Program-made: the position numbers and the translations under genes
Origin: Haloplanus vescus
GTDB lineage: Archaea > Halobacteriota > Halobacteria > Halobacteriales > Haloferacaceae
DNA length: 64,000 nt
Direction: 5' to 3'
NCBI RefSeq assembly: GCF_900107665.1
Contig: NZ_FNQT01000001.1
Coordinates: 596,358 to 660,357, forward strand
Shown: positions 8,285 to 16,222 of the stretch, piece after piece
How the letters are laid out: each line of letters starts with the position of its first letter
How positions within the stretch are numbered: the first letter of the stretch is position 1
The notes under the pieces: model-generated
Seen by the model: only the letters and a program-made list of their open reading frames with translations
The model's database searches: none
What the model was told of the DNA's origin: nothing

Positions 8285-9016
8285 ATGGTCTGCAAGGTCG
8301 ATACGCTCTTGGAACGCTACGCGTTGCCCATCCACGACCCGGCGTACGACTCGGTCGACGAGTATCTGGTCGCACGCTGGACGGGGCGAGACGGTCACAA
8401 TGCCGAGGGCTACAAGCCACTCACCGAGTGGTTCAACAAGCAGGTGCTCCGGCGACGCTACGACGCCCACGGGCGCGACGTGACGAGCGTCCACCTCGAC
8501 CGGGAGTACGAACTCGTCACGGGCGACGCGAGCGCGGAACGCGAGGAACTGGCCGCCGACCTGGCGGCGGATGGCCTCGACATCGACCGCCTCGCCGACG
8601 AACTGGTGTCGTGGAGCACGATGCGCCACCACCTCAAAGACTGTCTCGACGCCACGAAAGAGCCAGCCACGGCGTCGACCGACTGGCAGACCAACACCGT
8701 CGAAATGGCGACGACACAGGCCGCCGAGAAGACTCGGTCGGTGCTGTCGTCGCTGGCGTCCACGGGACGCCTGCCCGACGCCGAGGGGGCTGACGTGGAC
8801 GTACAGGTAGAGCTTCGCTGTCCGGACTGTTCGGCGAGCGCGTCGTTCCAGACGGCGGTCGAACGCGGGTACGTCTGCGAGACACACGCCGAAGAGACGA
8901 ATCGGGAACGCGTCAGCGAACGGTCCGCCGCCGCCCTGTTCGGGGTATTCGAGGGGTCGCGGGCGCTACTCAACGGCCCGTATCTCGCCGACGTACTGGC
9001 AGTCGTTGGGCTCTGA
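8285..9016 (+). CDS. rdfA: RdfA-like rod-determining factor
   Basis: Haloarchaeal protein of 243 residues resembling RdfA, needed for rod-shaped cells in Haloferax. The N-terminus (VCKVDTLLERY, LVARWTG, YKPLTEWFNKQVLRR) looks like a DNA-binding or scaffold helical domain. The C-terminal part has a possible zinc site (CPDC then CETH about 22 residues later). A TATA-like TTATTAT at 8254-8260 lies about 27 bases before the ATG at 8285, consistent with a leaderless mRNA; an in-frame GTG lies 9 bases earlier. The family assignment is from memory of sequence pattern, not an alignment. Confidence 0.6.
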   Translation: MVCKVDTLLERYALPIHDPAYDSVDEYLVARWTGRDGHNAEGYKPLTEWFNKQVLRRRYDAHGRDVTSVHLDREYELVTGDASAEREELAADLAADGLDIDRLADELVSWSTMRHHLKDCLDATKEPATASTDWQTNTVEMATTQAAEKTRSVLSSLASTGRLPDAEGADVDVQVELRCPDCSASASFQTAVERGYVCETHAEETNRERVSERSAAALFGVFEGSRALLNGPYLADVLAVVGL

Positions 9017-9027
9017 CGAGGAACGGT

Positions 9028-9552
9028 CTACCGGACCGTCAGATGCCCGACCATGCCGTTGTGCGCGTGCAGCACGCAGACGTAGGAGTAGTCGCCCGCC
9101 GTCTCGAAGGTGTGCGTGTAGCGCGACCCGGTCGGGTCGACTGCCTCGTTGTTGCCGGACGGATGACTGCCGAATGGCTCCGCGCCGTCCGGGAGCACGG
9201 CCTTCGAGCTGTGTTCGGGGTGACAACAGACGTTGTGCCCAGAGGATTTGAACACCCACTCGACCGTGTCGCCCTTCGAGAGTCGAACTCGTGTCGGAAC
9301 GAAATTGAGGTAGTTCCCATCGGGACCGACTTCGATGGTTACGTCCGCCTCCGGGGAAGGGGTGGCCGTCGCCGTCGACGTGGACGTGGGCTCCGGCGTC
9401 CCCGTCGCCGTCGCGGTGCTTCCGTCGCCACTACTTCCATCGTCGCTACTTTCGCCGCCACTCCCACCACTCGAACAACCGGCGAGTACGACGCCCGCGA
9501 ACGTCGCCGCGAACTGTCGTCGACTCACGAACCGAGTTGGCTTGCGTGACAT
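9028..9552 (-). CDS. Halocyanin-type cupredoxin lipoprotein
   Basis: Exported type I copper protein of 174 residues. The Tat motif SRRQF (residues 10-14) is followed by a lipobox ending in Cys26 (VVLAGC). A Ser/Thr/Pro linker of about 45 residues then leads to a cupredoxin domain. Likely copper ligands are the His in SSGHNVCCHPEH, then Cys159, His162 and Met167 in VCVLHAHNGM. Two adjacent extra Cys residues after the first His ligand (VCCH) are unusual. It is likely an electron carrier of respiration; its partner is unknown. Confidence 0.85.
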   Translation of the reverse strand: MSRKPTRFVSRRQFAATFAGVVLAGCSSGGSGGESSDDGSSGDGSTATATGTPEPTSTSTATATPSPEADVTIEVGPDGNYLNFVPTRVRLSKGDTVEWVFKSSGHNVCCHPEHSSKAVLPDGAEPFGSHPSGNNEAVDPTGSRYTHTFETAGDYSYVCVLHAHNGMVGHLTVR

Positions 9553-9574
9553 CGGTCACCCGTTTCCAACTCCA

Positions 9575-9582
9575 TTATATAA
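9575..9582 (-). promoter_or_regulatory. TATA box of the halocyanin gene
   Basis: TTATATAA centred about 26 bases upstream of the ATG at 9552, which predicts a leaderless or nearly leaderless transcript, common in haloarchaea. Confidence 0.65.
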
Positions 9583-9628
9583 GGCTGCTGAAATAGTGAC
9601 AAGGACTTATGGGTTGTTACAATATATC

Positions 9629-9650
9629 CTCGAAATCGCACGATTTCGAG
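9629..9650. promoter_or_regulatory. Perfect 10-bp inverted repeat upstream of the halocyanin gene
   Basis: Arms CTCGAAATCG and CGATTTCGAG are separated by CA, giving a perfect 22-bp dyad about 50 bases upstream of the halocyanin TATA box. It lies in an AT-rich stretch (9590-9780) without a gene. It could be an operator or a remnant of a mobile-element end. The CGAA and TTCG parts are 10 bases apart, so it is not the CGAA-N4-TTCG box seen elsewhere. Confidence 0.5.
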
Positions 9651-9790
9651 TATGTTTTCGGGGCATCGATGGAGTAGAGCGTGCCAAAACCAGCTTTCAG
9701 GCGCTCGAAATGTACTCCGTACGTTGCCGATGCTCGCGAGAACAATTATAGTAATCTAACTGATGATATTCTACCACGCGTTCGAGGGCG

Positions 9791-10135
9791 CTACTCCCGG
9801 TCGGTCCAGAAGTCGAAAGAGCGTCCCGGAGCGAACACGTCGAGGCCGACGGCGCGTTCCTCGCCCGTGTTCTCGACGCGGTGGGGTTCGCCGGATTCCA
9901 GCAGGACGGAGTCGTAGGGGCCGAGCGTCACCGCGTCGTCTTCGGTGTAGACGGTCATCTCGCCCTGTAACACCAGGCAGACCTGTTCGTTCTCGTGGTC
10001 GTGCATCGGCGAGGAGTGCCCAGGCGGTTTCTCGAACCACTCGAAGGAGAACTGGTCGCTCCCGGCCAGCGACACGCGGCGCCAGCCCTCGTCCGGTTCG
10101 TACGTCTCGGCGTCGTCGAAGGAGACGGGTCGCAT
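9791..10135 (-). CDS. Cupin-domain protein
   Basis: Single-domain cupin of 114 residues. Motif 1 includes PMHDHENEQVCLVLQGEM and motif 2 LLESGEPHRVENTG, so the usual His/Glu metal site is present. Small cupins of this type range from dioxygenase-like enzymes to binding proteins, and the substrate is not evident. The ATG at 10135 was chosen because the cupin core begins right after it (MRPVSFDD). An in-frame extension further upstream would run through the divergent regulator gene. Confidence 0.75.
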   Translation of the reverse strand: MRPVSFDDAETYEPDEGWRRVSLAGSDQFSFEWFEKPPGHSSPMHDHENEQVCLVLQGEMTVYTEDDAVTLGPYDSVLLESGEPHRVENTGEERAVGLDVFAPGRSFDFWTDRE

Positions 10136-10186
10136 GAGCGGTGGTTCGGATGCCGACTCGAAAGAGTTGGTGAATCCGGCCGACAG

Positions 10187-10191
10187 TATAA
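10187..10191 (+). promoter_or_regulatory. TATA element for the ThiR-like gene
   Basis: AGTATAAGT with TATAA at 10187-10191. Transcription is expected around 10213-10217, right at an ATG (10216) that opens a 10-codon reading frame ending at the overlap with the GTG at 10245. Confidence 0.45.
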
Positions 10192-10244
10192 GTCGCGGCC
10201 GCCGCGTGTTGGGGTATGAACTGGAGACGGCGGAGGGTGTCGCC

Positions 10245-11156
10245 GTGACGGTGCAGTTGCCGAGCGAAATCGTCGTCGAGCGATTCCTGCCGACGGTCCG
10301 GTCGATGCTGGCCGCGGAACTCGAAGCGCGTGGCTTCGCACAGCGAGCCATCGCGGACCGACTCGGCGTGTCGCAGGCCGCGGTGAGCCAGTATCTCTCG
10401 GACGAGCGACGTGACGAGGAGCGGTTCGTCGACGACCCGCGACTGCAGGCGACGGTCGAACGCATCGCCGAGGGGTTCGAGAATGAGACGATGGACGACT
10501 ACGAAGCCCTCGCCGAACTGCTGGAACTCGTGCGCGCCTTCGAGGACCGCGGCCCCATCTGTGCGATTCACGAGGAGGAGATGCCCGCGCTGGAGGGGAT
10601 GGGCTGTGACCTGTGCGTTCGGGGACGCGACCAGGCCATGCAGGCCGAACGCGACGTGTTGGCGAACGTCAGACGAGCGGTTCGGCAGTTCTCGAACGCG
10701 CCGGCCGTCGCCGACCACGTCCCGAACGTCGGGACGAACGTGGCGATGGCGCTCCCATCGCCGGGCAACGAGACCGAGGTAGCGGCCGTTCCGGGACGCA
10801 TCCACGCGATGCGCGGCGGCCTCAATGTCCCGGCGAACCCCGAGTTCGGCGCGTCACACCACGTCGCGACGACGCTTCTGGCGGCCACCGCGGCCGACGA
10901 GACGGTCCGCGGCGCGGTCAACCTCGCGACCAGCGACGCCCTGCTGGCTGCCGTGCCGGACTCCCTCACTGTCGCCAACTTCGACCCCGAGTACGAGGGG
11001 CGGCGCCAGCGACTCGACGACCTGTTCGAGACGGGCGTCCCGCAAGTGCTCTATCACGAGGGCGCGTTCGGCATCGAACCGATTACGTACGTCCTCGGGA
11101 CGAGTGCCGTCGACGCTGTCGAGCGAGCTATCGCCATTCTCGACCGAATCGGCTGA
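10245..11156 (+). CDS. thiR: ThiR-like regulator (HTH plus ThiN domain)
   Basis: Transcription factor of about 303 residues for thiamine genes. The N-terminal helix-turn-helix includes FAQRAIADRLGVSQAAVSQYL. A Cys-containing segment (ICAIHEEE, MGCDLCVRG) follows. The C-terminal half matches the ThiN domain that binds thiamine phosphates, including PANPEFGASHHVATTLL and the closing GIEPITYVLG. I place the start at GTG 10245 because the family core (VQLPSEIVVERFLPTVR) begins there. An ATG at 10134 would add 37 unconserved residues and lie upstream of the TATA element. Confidence 0.75.
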   Translation: MTVQLPSEIVVERFLPTVRSMLAAELEARGFAQRAIADRLGVSQAAVSQYLSDERRDEERFVDDPRLQATVERIAEGFENETMDDYEALAELLELVRAFEDRGPICAIHEEEMPALEGMGCDLCVRGRDQAMQAERDVLANVRRAVRQFSNAPAVADHVPNVGTNVAMALPSPGNETEVAAVPGRIHAMRGGLNVPANPEFGASHHVATTLLAATAADETVRGAVNLATSDALLAAVPDSLTVANFDPEYEGRRQRLDDLFETGVPQVLYHEGAFGIEPITYVLGTSAVDAVERAIAILDRIG

Positions 11157-11294
11157 TACGGATTATCGTAGCTGTGCTCTGGTGGTTCGCCGGCCCGTCT
11201 CGGCGAGCCACCGGCGACGATTTACAATAAACCGTACTCGCGGCCACCGACCGGTAAACTAAATGTCATCGGAGCCGATAGATGTTACATTCAG

Positions 11295-13562
11295 ATGGGG
11301 GAACAGATTCGGGTACTGGTGGTCGACGACGAGGCCGTCGCGAGTGACCTCGAACGCGCCGCCGATGGCTTCGTCGTGACGGCCGAGCCCGAGCCACGGG
11401 CGGCGCTCGACCGCCTCGAATCGGCGCCGATAGATTGCCTCGTGAGCGAGTACGACGTGGCGGACAGCGACGGACTGGACTTCCTTCGAACCGTCAGAGA
11501 GCGGGACGCTAACCTCCCGTTCGTCCTCTTCACCGACGACGGAAACGAGGCTGTCGCGAGCGAGGCGTTCGCCGCGGGGGCGACCGACTACGTCCGAAAG
11601 GGGGTGACGGAGCCGTACGCGGTACTGGCGGAACGGGTCGAATCGGCCGTCGCCGAGCGCCGGACGGACGAACACGCGACCCACATCGACCACCTCGAGA
11701 CGGTGGCCAGTGATGTGATGCGGACGCTCGTCCGGACCGACGACGCGACGGCCGCCGAGCGAGCGGTCTGTGAACGCTTGAGCACCGTCGAGCGATACGC
11801 GTGGATCGCCATCGGAACCCTCGAAGACGGGGAGGTGAGCGCCCGCACCGTCGTCGCCGACGACCCAGACGACTTCTCCCTCGATTCGATTCCCGCCGTC
11901 CGAACGGCGCTGATAGACGGCACGCCCGCAGTCGAGACGGACGGTGGCGACGCGGTCCGCGGCGGCTCGACAGTCGCGGCGATGCCGCTGACACGGGACT
12001 CGACACGGTACGGGGCGCTCGTCGTCGGGGCGCCGGAGAGCGACGAAATCACCCCGGCCGAGCGCGACGTGCTCGAAACGCTGAGCGACGACGTGGCCAA
12101 CACGCTCCACCGACTTGACGTTCGGGCGGACTTGCGCGAGTCCGAGGCCAAGTATCGACGACTCGTCGAGCAGAACCTCGTCGGCGTCTACGTCATCCAG
12201 GACGACGAGTTCGTCTACGTCAACCCTCGCCTCGCGGCCATGTTCGGCTACACACAGGCGGAGTTACTCGACGTGAATCCGATCGAGCTCGTAGTCGAGG
12301 ACGACCGAGAGACGTTCCGACGGAACGTGCGACGACGCGAGTCCGGCGAGGTCGACGACCTGCGGTACACGCTCCGCGGACGGCGGCGCGACGGGTCGCG
12401 CATCGAGTTCGAGGTCCACGGCGGCCGAATCGACTACCGCGGCGAGCCGGCGATTATGGGCACACTCCTCGATGTCACGGAACAGAAACGGTACGAGCGG
12501 GAACTCGAACGGTCGCGGGCCGAGTACCGGGAACTGTTCGAGGGGCTTCCGGAAGCCGTCTTCCTCAGGCAAGGGGGCGAGCCGTTCCGCGTCGTCAACG
12601 ACGCGGCGGTGGAGCGGTTGGGCTACTCGCGGGAGGAACTGTTGTCGCTTCGGCCGCCGGACATCGACCCGAATCTGAGCGCGGCGGTCGAATCGGAACG
12701 GCTGGCGAGGCTCGATAGCGACACGATTACGCGCTTCGAGACGACTCACGAGACGAAATCGGGCGAACACATCCCCGTCGAGGTCAGCGCCACCTGCGTC
12801 CCGTACCGGGGTGAGACAGCGATTCTCTCGACGGCGCGCGAGGTGAGCGAGCGCGTCGAACACGAACGCGAACTTCGGCGACAGAACGAACGGCTCGAAG
12901 AGCTGGCGAGCGTCGTCAGCCACGACCTCCGCAACCCGCTGAACGTCGCCGCGGGCCATCTCGAACTCGCGAGCGAGGAGTGTGAATCGGCCCACGTCGA
13001 CGTCGCCACGAACGCGCTCGACCGCATGAGCGGGCTAATCGACGACCTGTTGACGCTCACCAGCGGCGACGATGACCGCCATCCAGTCGACCTCGGGACG
13101 CTCGTCGAGGAGTGCTGGGCCAACGTCGCGACGGGTAACGCCCGACTCGAACACGATATCGACTGCACGATTCGGGCGAGCGAGAGCCAGCTTGCGCAGG
13201 TGTTCGAGAATCTGTTTCGGAATAGCGTGGAGCACGGCTCCACGAACAGCCGGACGGAGTCCGGCGATAGTGTGGAGCACGGCCCGACGAACGATACACA
13301 GTCTTCGGCGCCCGACTCACACGTCGTCACCGTCGGGGCGTTCGACGACGGTTTCTACGTCGCCGACGACGGCGTGGGAATTCCGGTCGAGGACCGGACG
13401 CGGGTCTTCGAATCGGGGTACTCGACCAACGAGAACGGCACCGGACTCGGACTCACCATCGTTCGCGACGTGGTCGAAACTCACGGCTGGGAGATTGCGG
13501 TCGGCGACAGCGAGGACGGCGGCGCCCGCTTCGACATCACGGGCGTCGAGCGAATCGAGTAA
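11295..13562 (+). CDS. Hybrid sensor histidine kinase (receiver-GAF-PAS-PAS-HisKA-HATPase)
   Basis: Cytoplasmic kinase of 755 residues with no membrane segment. In order: a receiver-like domain (1-120), a GAF-like domain (about 135-270), two PAS domains (about 280-395 and 405-520), and HisKA with the phospho-His motif VVSHDLRNPL (about 535). The ATPase follows with N-box NLFRNSVEHG, G1 VADDGVGIP and G2 NGTGLGLTI. The receiver has Asp11-Asp12 and the KG lysine, but the expected acceptor aspartate is replaced by Glu52 (CLVSEYD). The segment SVEHG is duplicated around a short acidic insert inside the ATPase. The signal is unknown. Confidence 0.88.
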   Translation: MGEQIRVLVVDDEAVASDLERAADGFVVTAEPEPRAALDRLESAPIDCLVSEYDVADSDGLDFLRTVRERDANLPFVLFTDDGNEAVASEAFAAGATDYVRKGVTEPYAVLAERVESAVAERRTDEHATHIDHLETVASDVMRTLVRTDDATAAERAVCERLSTVERYAWIAIGTLEDGEVSARTVVADDPDDFSLDSIPAVRTALIDGTPAVETDGGDAVRGGSTVAAMPLTRDSTRYGALVVGAPESDEITPAERDVLETLSDDVANTLHRLDVRADLRESEAKYRRLVEQNLVGVYVIQDDEFVYVNPRLAAMFGYTQAELLDVNPIELVVEDDRETFRRNVRRRESGEVDDLRYTLRGRRRDGSRIEFEVHGGRIDYRGEPAIMGTLLDVTEQKRYERELERSRAEYRELFEGLPEAVFLRQGGEPFRVVNDAAVERLGYSREELLSLRPPDIDPNLSAAVESERLARLDSDTITRFETTHETKSGEHIPVEVSATCVPYRGETAILSTAREVSERVEHERELRRQNERLEELASVVSHDLRNPLNVAAGHLELASEECESAHVDVATNALDRMSGLIDDLLTLTSGDDDRHPVDLGTLVEECWANVATGNARLEHDIDCTIRASESQLAQVFENLFRNSVEHGSTNSRTESGDSVEHGPTNDTQSSAPDSHVVTVGAFDDGFYVADDGVGIPVEDRTRVFESGYSTNENGTGLGLTIVRDVVETHGWEIAVGDSEDGGARFDITGVERIE

Positions 13563-14195
13563 TCAGGCGCTGTCGTACGCGTCGCCGTAGTCGCCGCCGT
13601 AGCGGATGAAGAAGTACGCGAGCGCGAGGATGGACATCATCCCCGTCGTCAGCGCGATGACGAGTGACTTGGCGCTATCGGGGACGGCCGGGCCGCCACC
13701 ACCGCCGCCACCGCCACCTTCGCCACCACCGCCGCCGTCGGATTCGGGTATCTCGCCGACGACGACGACGCCTTTCATCCCCAGTCCCCGGTGGGGCTGG
13801 CAGTAGTACTTGACGACGCCTTCGGAGTCGAAGGTCTGTTCGAAGGTGAACCCTGCTTCTGCGGTGAGTTCACTCTCGAAGTCGCCGCCTTCCTCGGCGA
13901 CGACGTTGTGCTGACCGCCCTCGCCCGTCCACTCCCAGACGACCGTCGTCCCGGGGTCGACCTGGACGGCCGGCGGGTCGAACGCGAACGCGCCGCCGTT
14001 GCCCTCTGCGCCGACAGAGACGGTCACTTCGTCCTGTCCGGTCGCGTCGGCGACCTCGCTGTAGTTGCCAACGTCGCTCATCCAGCCGCCGAACGACGCC
14101 TGCGCTGTGGCGGTGCCGGCGGCAGCCGCCGTCACGGCCGTGCCCGCGACGGTCGTCAGAAACCCGCGTCGCGTGGCGGAACGATGGCTTCCCAT
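13563..14195 (-). CDS. Membrane-anchored halocyanin-domain protein
   Basis: Blue-copper protein of 210 residues with a Tat signal (TRRGFLTTVAG, residues 8-18), a plastocyanin-like domain and a Gly-rich linker of about 20 residues. One C-terminal transmembrane helix (SLVIALTTGMMSILALAYFF) anchors it facing outward. Copper ligands are the His in GGQHNVVA and the Cys, His and Met in YYCQPHRGLGMKG. Its stop lies directly against the kinase stop codon. It is likely a respiratory electron carrier held at the membrane; the partner complex is unknown. Confidence 0.85.
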   Translation of the reverse strand: MGSHRSATRRGFLTTVAGTAVTAAAAGTATAQASFGGWMSDVGNYSEVADATGQDEVTVSVGAEGNGGAFAFDPPAVQVDPGTTVVWEWTGEGGQHNVVAEEGGDFESELTAEAGFTFEQTFDSEGVVKYYCQPHRGLGMKGVVVVGEIPESDGGGGGEGGGGGGGGGPAVPDSAKSLVIALTTGMMSILALAYFFIRYGGDYGDAYDSA

Positions 14196-14294
14196 ACCGA
14201 GGGGTTGGGTGCCATCCTACGAAAACCTGACTATCCACCGCGCGGCGAGAATACCCCCACGCTTACGGGGGCGTCGAACCGATGGACAGACAAG

Positions 14295-14723
14295 ATGTCG
14301 AAACGACTGCTCGTCCCCGTCGACGGATCGGATCCCGCAAACACCGCACTGGAATTCGCGCTCGAAGAGTATCCCGACGCGCACCTGACGGTCCTGTCTA
14401 TCATCGACCCGACCGACATGGGCTACGGCTCTATCGAGGCCGCACCGAGCACGTTCGAACGACTGCAAGAGTCCGCCGAGGAGCGGACGGAATCGATTCT
14501 CGCTGACGCACGCGAGCGCGCAGAGAGCGCTGGCGTCGAGGTGGAGACGGAGACGATGATTGGCATGCCCTCACGAGCCATTGTGGAGTGGGCGGAGAAC
14601 AACGACGTGGACGCCATCGTTATCGGCAGTCACGGGCGCGAAGGTGTGACACGCGTGCTCCTCGGGAGCGTCGCAGAAACAGTCGTCCGTCGGTCGCCGG
14701 TGCCGGTGACCGTCGTCCGCTAA
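14295..14723 (+). CDS. Universal stress protein, UspA family
   Basis: Single Usp domain of 142 residues. It starts with LLVPVDGSDPAN and ends with the ATP-binding motif GSHGREGVTRVLLGS followed by SPVPVTVVR. It is therefore of the ATP-binding UspA/MJ0577 type; the physiological role is not evident. The ATG at 14295 is preceded by an imperfect hairpin at 14254-14271. Its stop codon shares a 4-base overlap with the stop of the convergent response-regulator gene. Confidence 0.88.
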   Translation: MSKRLLVPVDGSDPANTALEFALEEYPDAHLTVLSIIDPTDMGYGSIEAAPSTFERLQESAEERTESILADARERAESAGVEVETETMIGMPSRAIVEWAENNDVDAIVIGSHGREGVTRVLLGSVAETVVRRSPVPVTVVR

Positions 14724-15322
14724 TCGCCTTCGGTCGAATCGACCGACCCGCCGTTGGGGAGTTCGCGGAACGCGACGGCGAAATCGGAGTCGTCGAACTC
14801 TTCGACTGCGCTGTCGAGGTCACGCTCGATAGCGTCGAGGCGGCGAATCAGGTCGGCGTACTCCTCGCTCTCCTCGAGTTCGTGTGGTGTCTTCGCCGAT
14901 TCGAGGGTGACCTTCTTCTCGACGAGGCGGAACTTCTCCTGTAACTGGTCGTCGTACGTGCTCCGGACGACCATGCGCTCAACGGTTTCGACGAGTTCCG
15001 GCTGGTCGACGGGCTTGATGAGGTAGTCGTCGATACCCATGTCGACGATGTCGAACCCGGGGTCGACGGCCGTCACCATGACGATGCGAACGTCGAAGCC
15101 CCGCTTCTCGACTTCCTCGACGACTTCGTCGCCGGACAGACCGGGCATCCGGCGGTCGAGCAACATGACGTCAATGGTCTCGTCGAGCTTTTCGAGAGCC
15201 TCTGTTCCGTCGTAGGCCGTGCGCGCCTCGGCGAACTCGTCGACCCAGTACGCGTACAGATCGGCCAGCGACTGCTCGTCGTCGACGATGAGCACCGTCG
15301 CGTCTGAGAGCGTGGTCGTCAT
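14720..15322 (-). CDS. HalX-type response regulator
   Basis: Protein of 200 residues. The receiver domain (1-125) has the acidic pair Asp14-Asp15, acceptor Asp56 (MLLDRRMPG), a Thr in VMVTAVD and a Lys in YLIKPV. The C-terminal HalX domain is rich in charged helices (FRLVEKKVTLESAK, DLIRRLDAIERDLDSAVEE). No DNA-binding domain is visible. HalX proteins are haloarchaeal output modules of unknown mechanism. The ATG at 15322 gives the canonical start; an upstream in-frame extension is not family-like. Confidence 0.85.
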   Translation of the reverse strand: MTTTLSDATVLIVDDEQSLADLYAYWVDEFAEARTAYDGTEALEKLDETIDVMLLDRRMPGLSGDEVVEEVEKRGFDVRIVMVTAVDPGFDIVDMGIDDYLIKPVDQPELVETVERMVVRSTYDDQLQEKFRLVEKKVTLESAKTPHELEESEEYADLIRRLDAIERDLDSAVEEFDDSDFAVAFRELPNGGSVDSTEGD

Positions 15323-15538
15323 TGTCTGGCTCCTTGGTCGCAGGTGGCGCGCGGGGAATCGACAGCCATCGAAATCGGCAGAGGGCCGACCCACCGCACC
15401 GCCCCAGAACCGACATCTCGCCGGCTCAGCTTCGACTGTTGGAACCCACTCGCTGTATATGAAACTGTTGGCCGAATTCTCGGGCGTGATACAGGTCGTC
15501 GGATTGACGCCCCGATACGGGCGTCTGTCCGGGATGCA

Positions 15539-15970
15539 CTAGGCATCGAGGACGGTCGGGCGAACCCAGATGACGAATTCGCCCTCGCGCTTTATGACGC
15601 CGTGGACCGCGTCGTCGTCGACAGGAGAGGGTTCGACGTCCTCCCGGTCGACCTCCACGACCTGTTCTACCTCGTCGACAATCCACCCCACCGCCTTCCC
15701 GCCGATGGTGTGGTCCTGGTCGAAGACGACGATACGCTGTCGAGCACCGTCGTTGTCGATGCCGAACACGGACTTGGGGTCGACGATGGTCGTCGTCTTC
15801 CCGCGAAGGTCCATCACGCCCTCGACATGTCGGGGCGCGTTGGGCACGACCGTGAGGTCGTTCACGTCGACGATTTCGGCGACGTGTGCGATGTCGACCG
15901 CGTACGTCTCCGAGCCGAGTTCGAACTCCAGCAACTGGACGGTTCGAGCGCGAGACGCCGTTTTGCTCAT
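15539..15970 (-). CDS. cheW: CheW chemotaxis adaptor (first copy)
   Basis: Adaptor of 143 residues linking chemoreceptors to CheA. The single CheW domain is seen in LLEFELGSETYAVDIAHVAE, VPNAPRHVEGVMDLRGKTTT and the C-terminal HGVIKREGEFVIWV. The ATG at 15970 is preferred over one 27 bases upstream because the domain begins right after it. It is divergent from cheB, starting 252 bases away. A second, longer CheW lies at the other end of the motility locus. Confidence 0.92.
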   Translation of the reverse strand: MSKTASRARTVQLLEFELGSETYAVDIAHVAEIVDVNDLTVVPNAPRHVEGVMDLRGKTTTIVDPKSVFGIDNDGARQRIVVFDQDHTIGGKAVGWIVDEVEQVVEVDREDVEPSPVDDDAVHGVIKREGEFVIWVRPTVLDA

Positions 15971-16222
15971 CGGTCCCCCCGTTCGACGTAGATCCATATC
16001 TGCCGCCCGTCGCGTGGCTGCATACCTGTCCTATCGACAAATCTCCGGTTAAGCGTACTGGTCGGATTATCCGTTCTGATAACCGTGCCGGTGTATTTAT
16101 TTCGACGCTACGGGAACGGACGAGCAACGTATGCACGGACGAATCCCCCCCGGAACCGACGGATTGCTCCAGACCGTCGCGACGCCGCGGGCGCGATGCG
16201 GAACGAGTGGGGCGGGGCGTCG

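Noticed and set aside
9629..9650. The dyad as a NarO-type site
   Set aside because: CGAA and TTCG are separated by 10 bases rather than 4.
14254..14271. GC-rich hairpin before the UspA gene as a terminator or riboswitch
   Set aside because: Short, imperfect, one bulge, and no transcript ends toward it; it may simply overlap the promoter.
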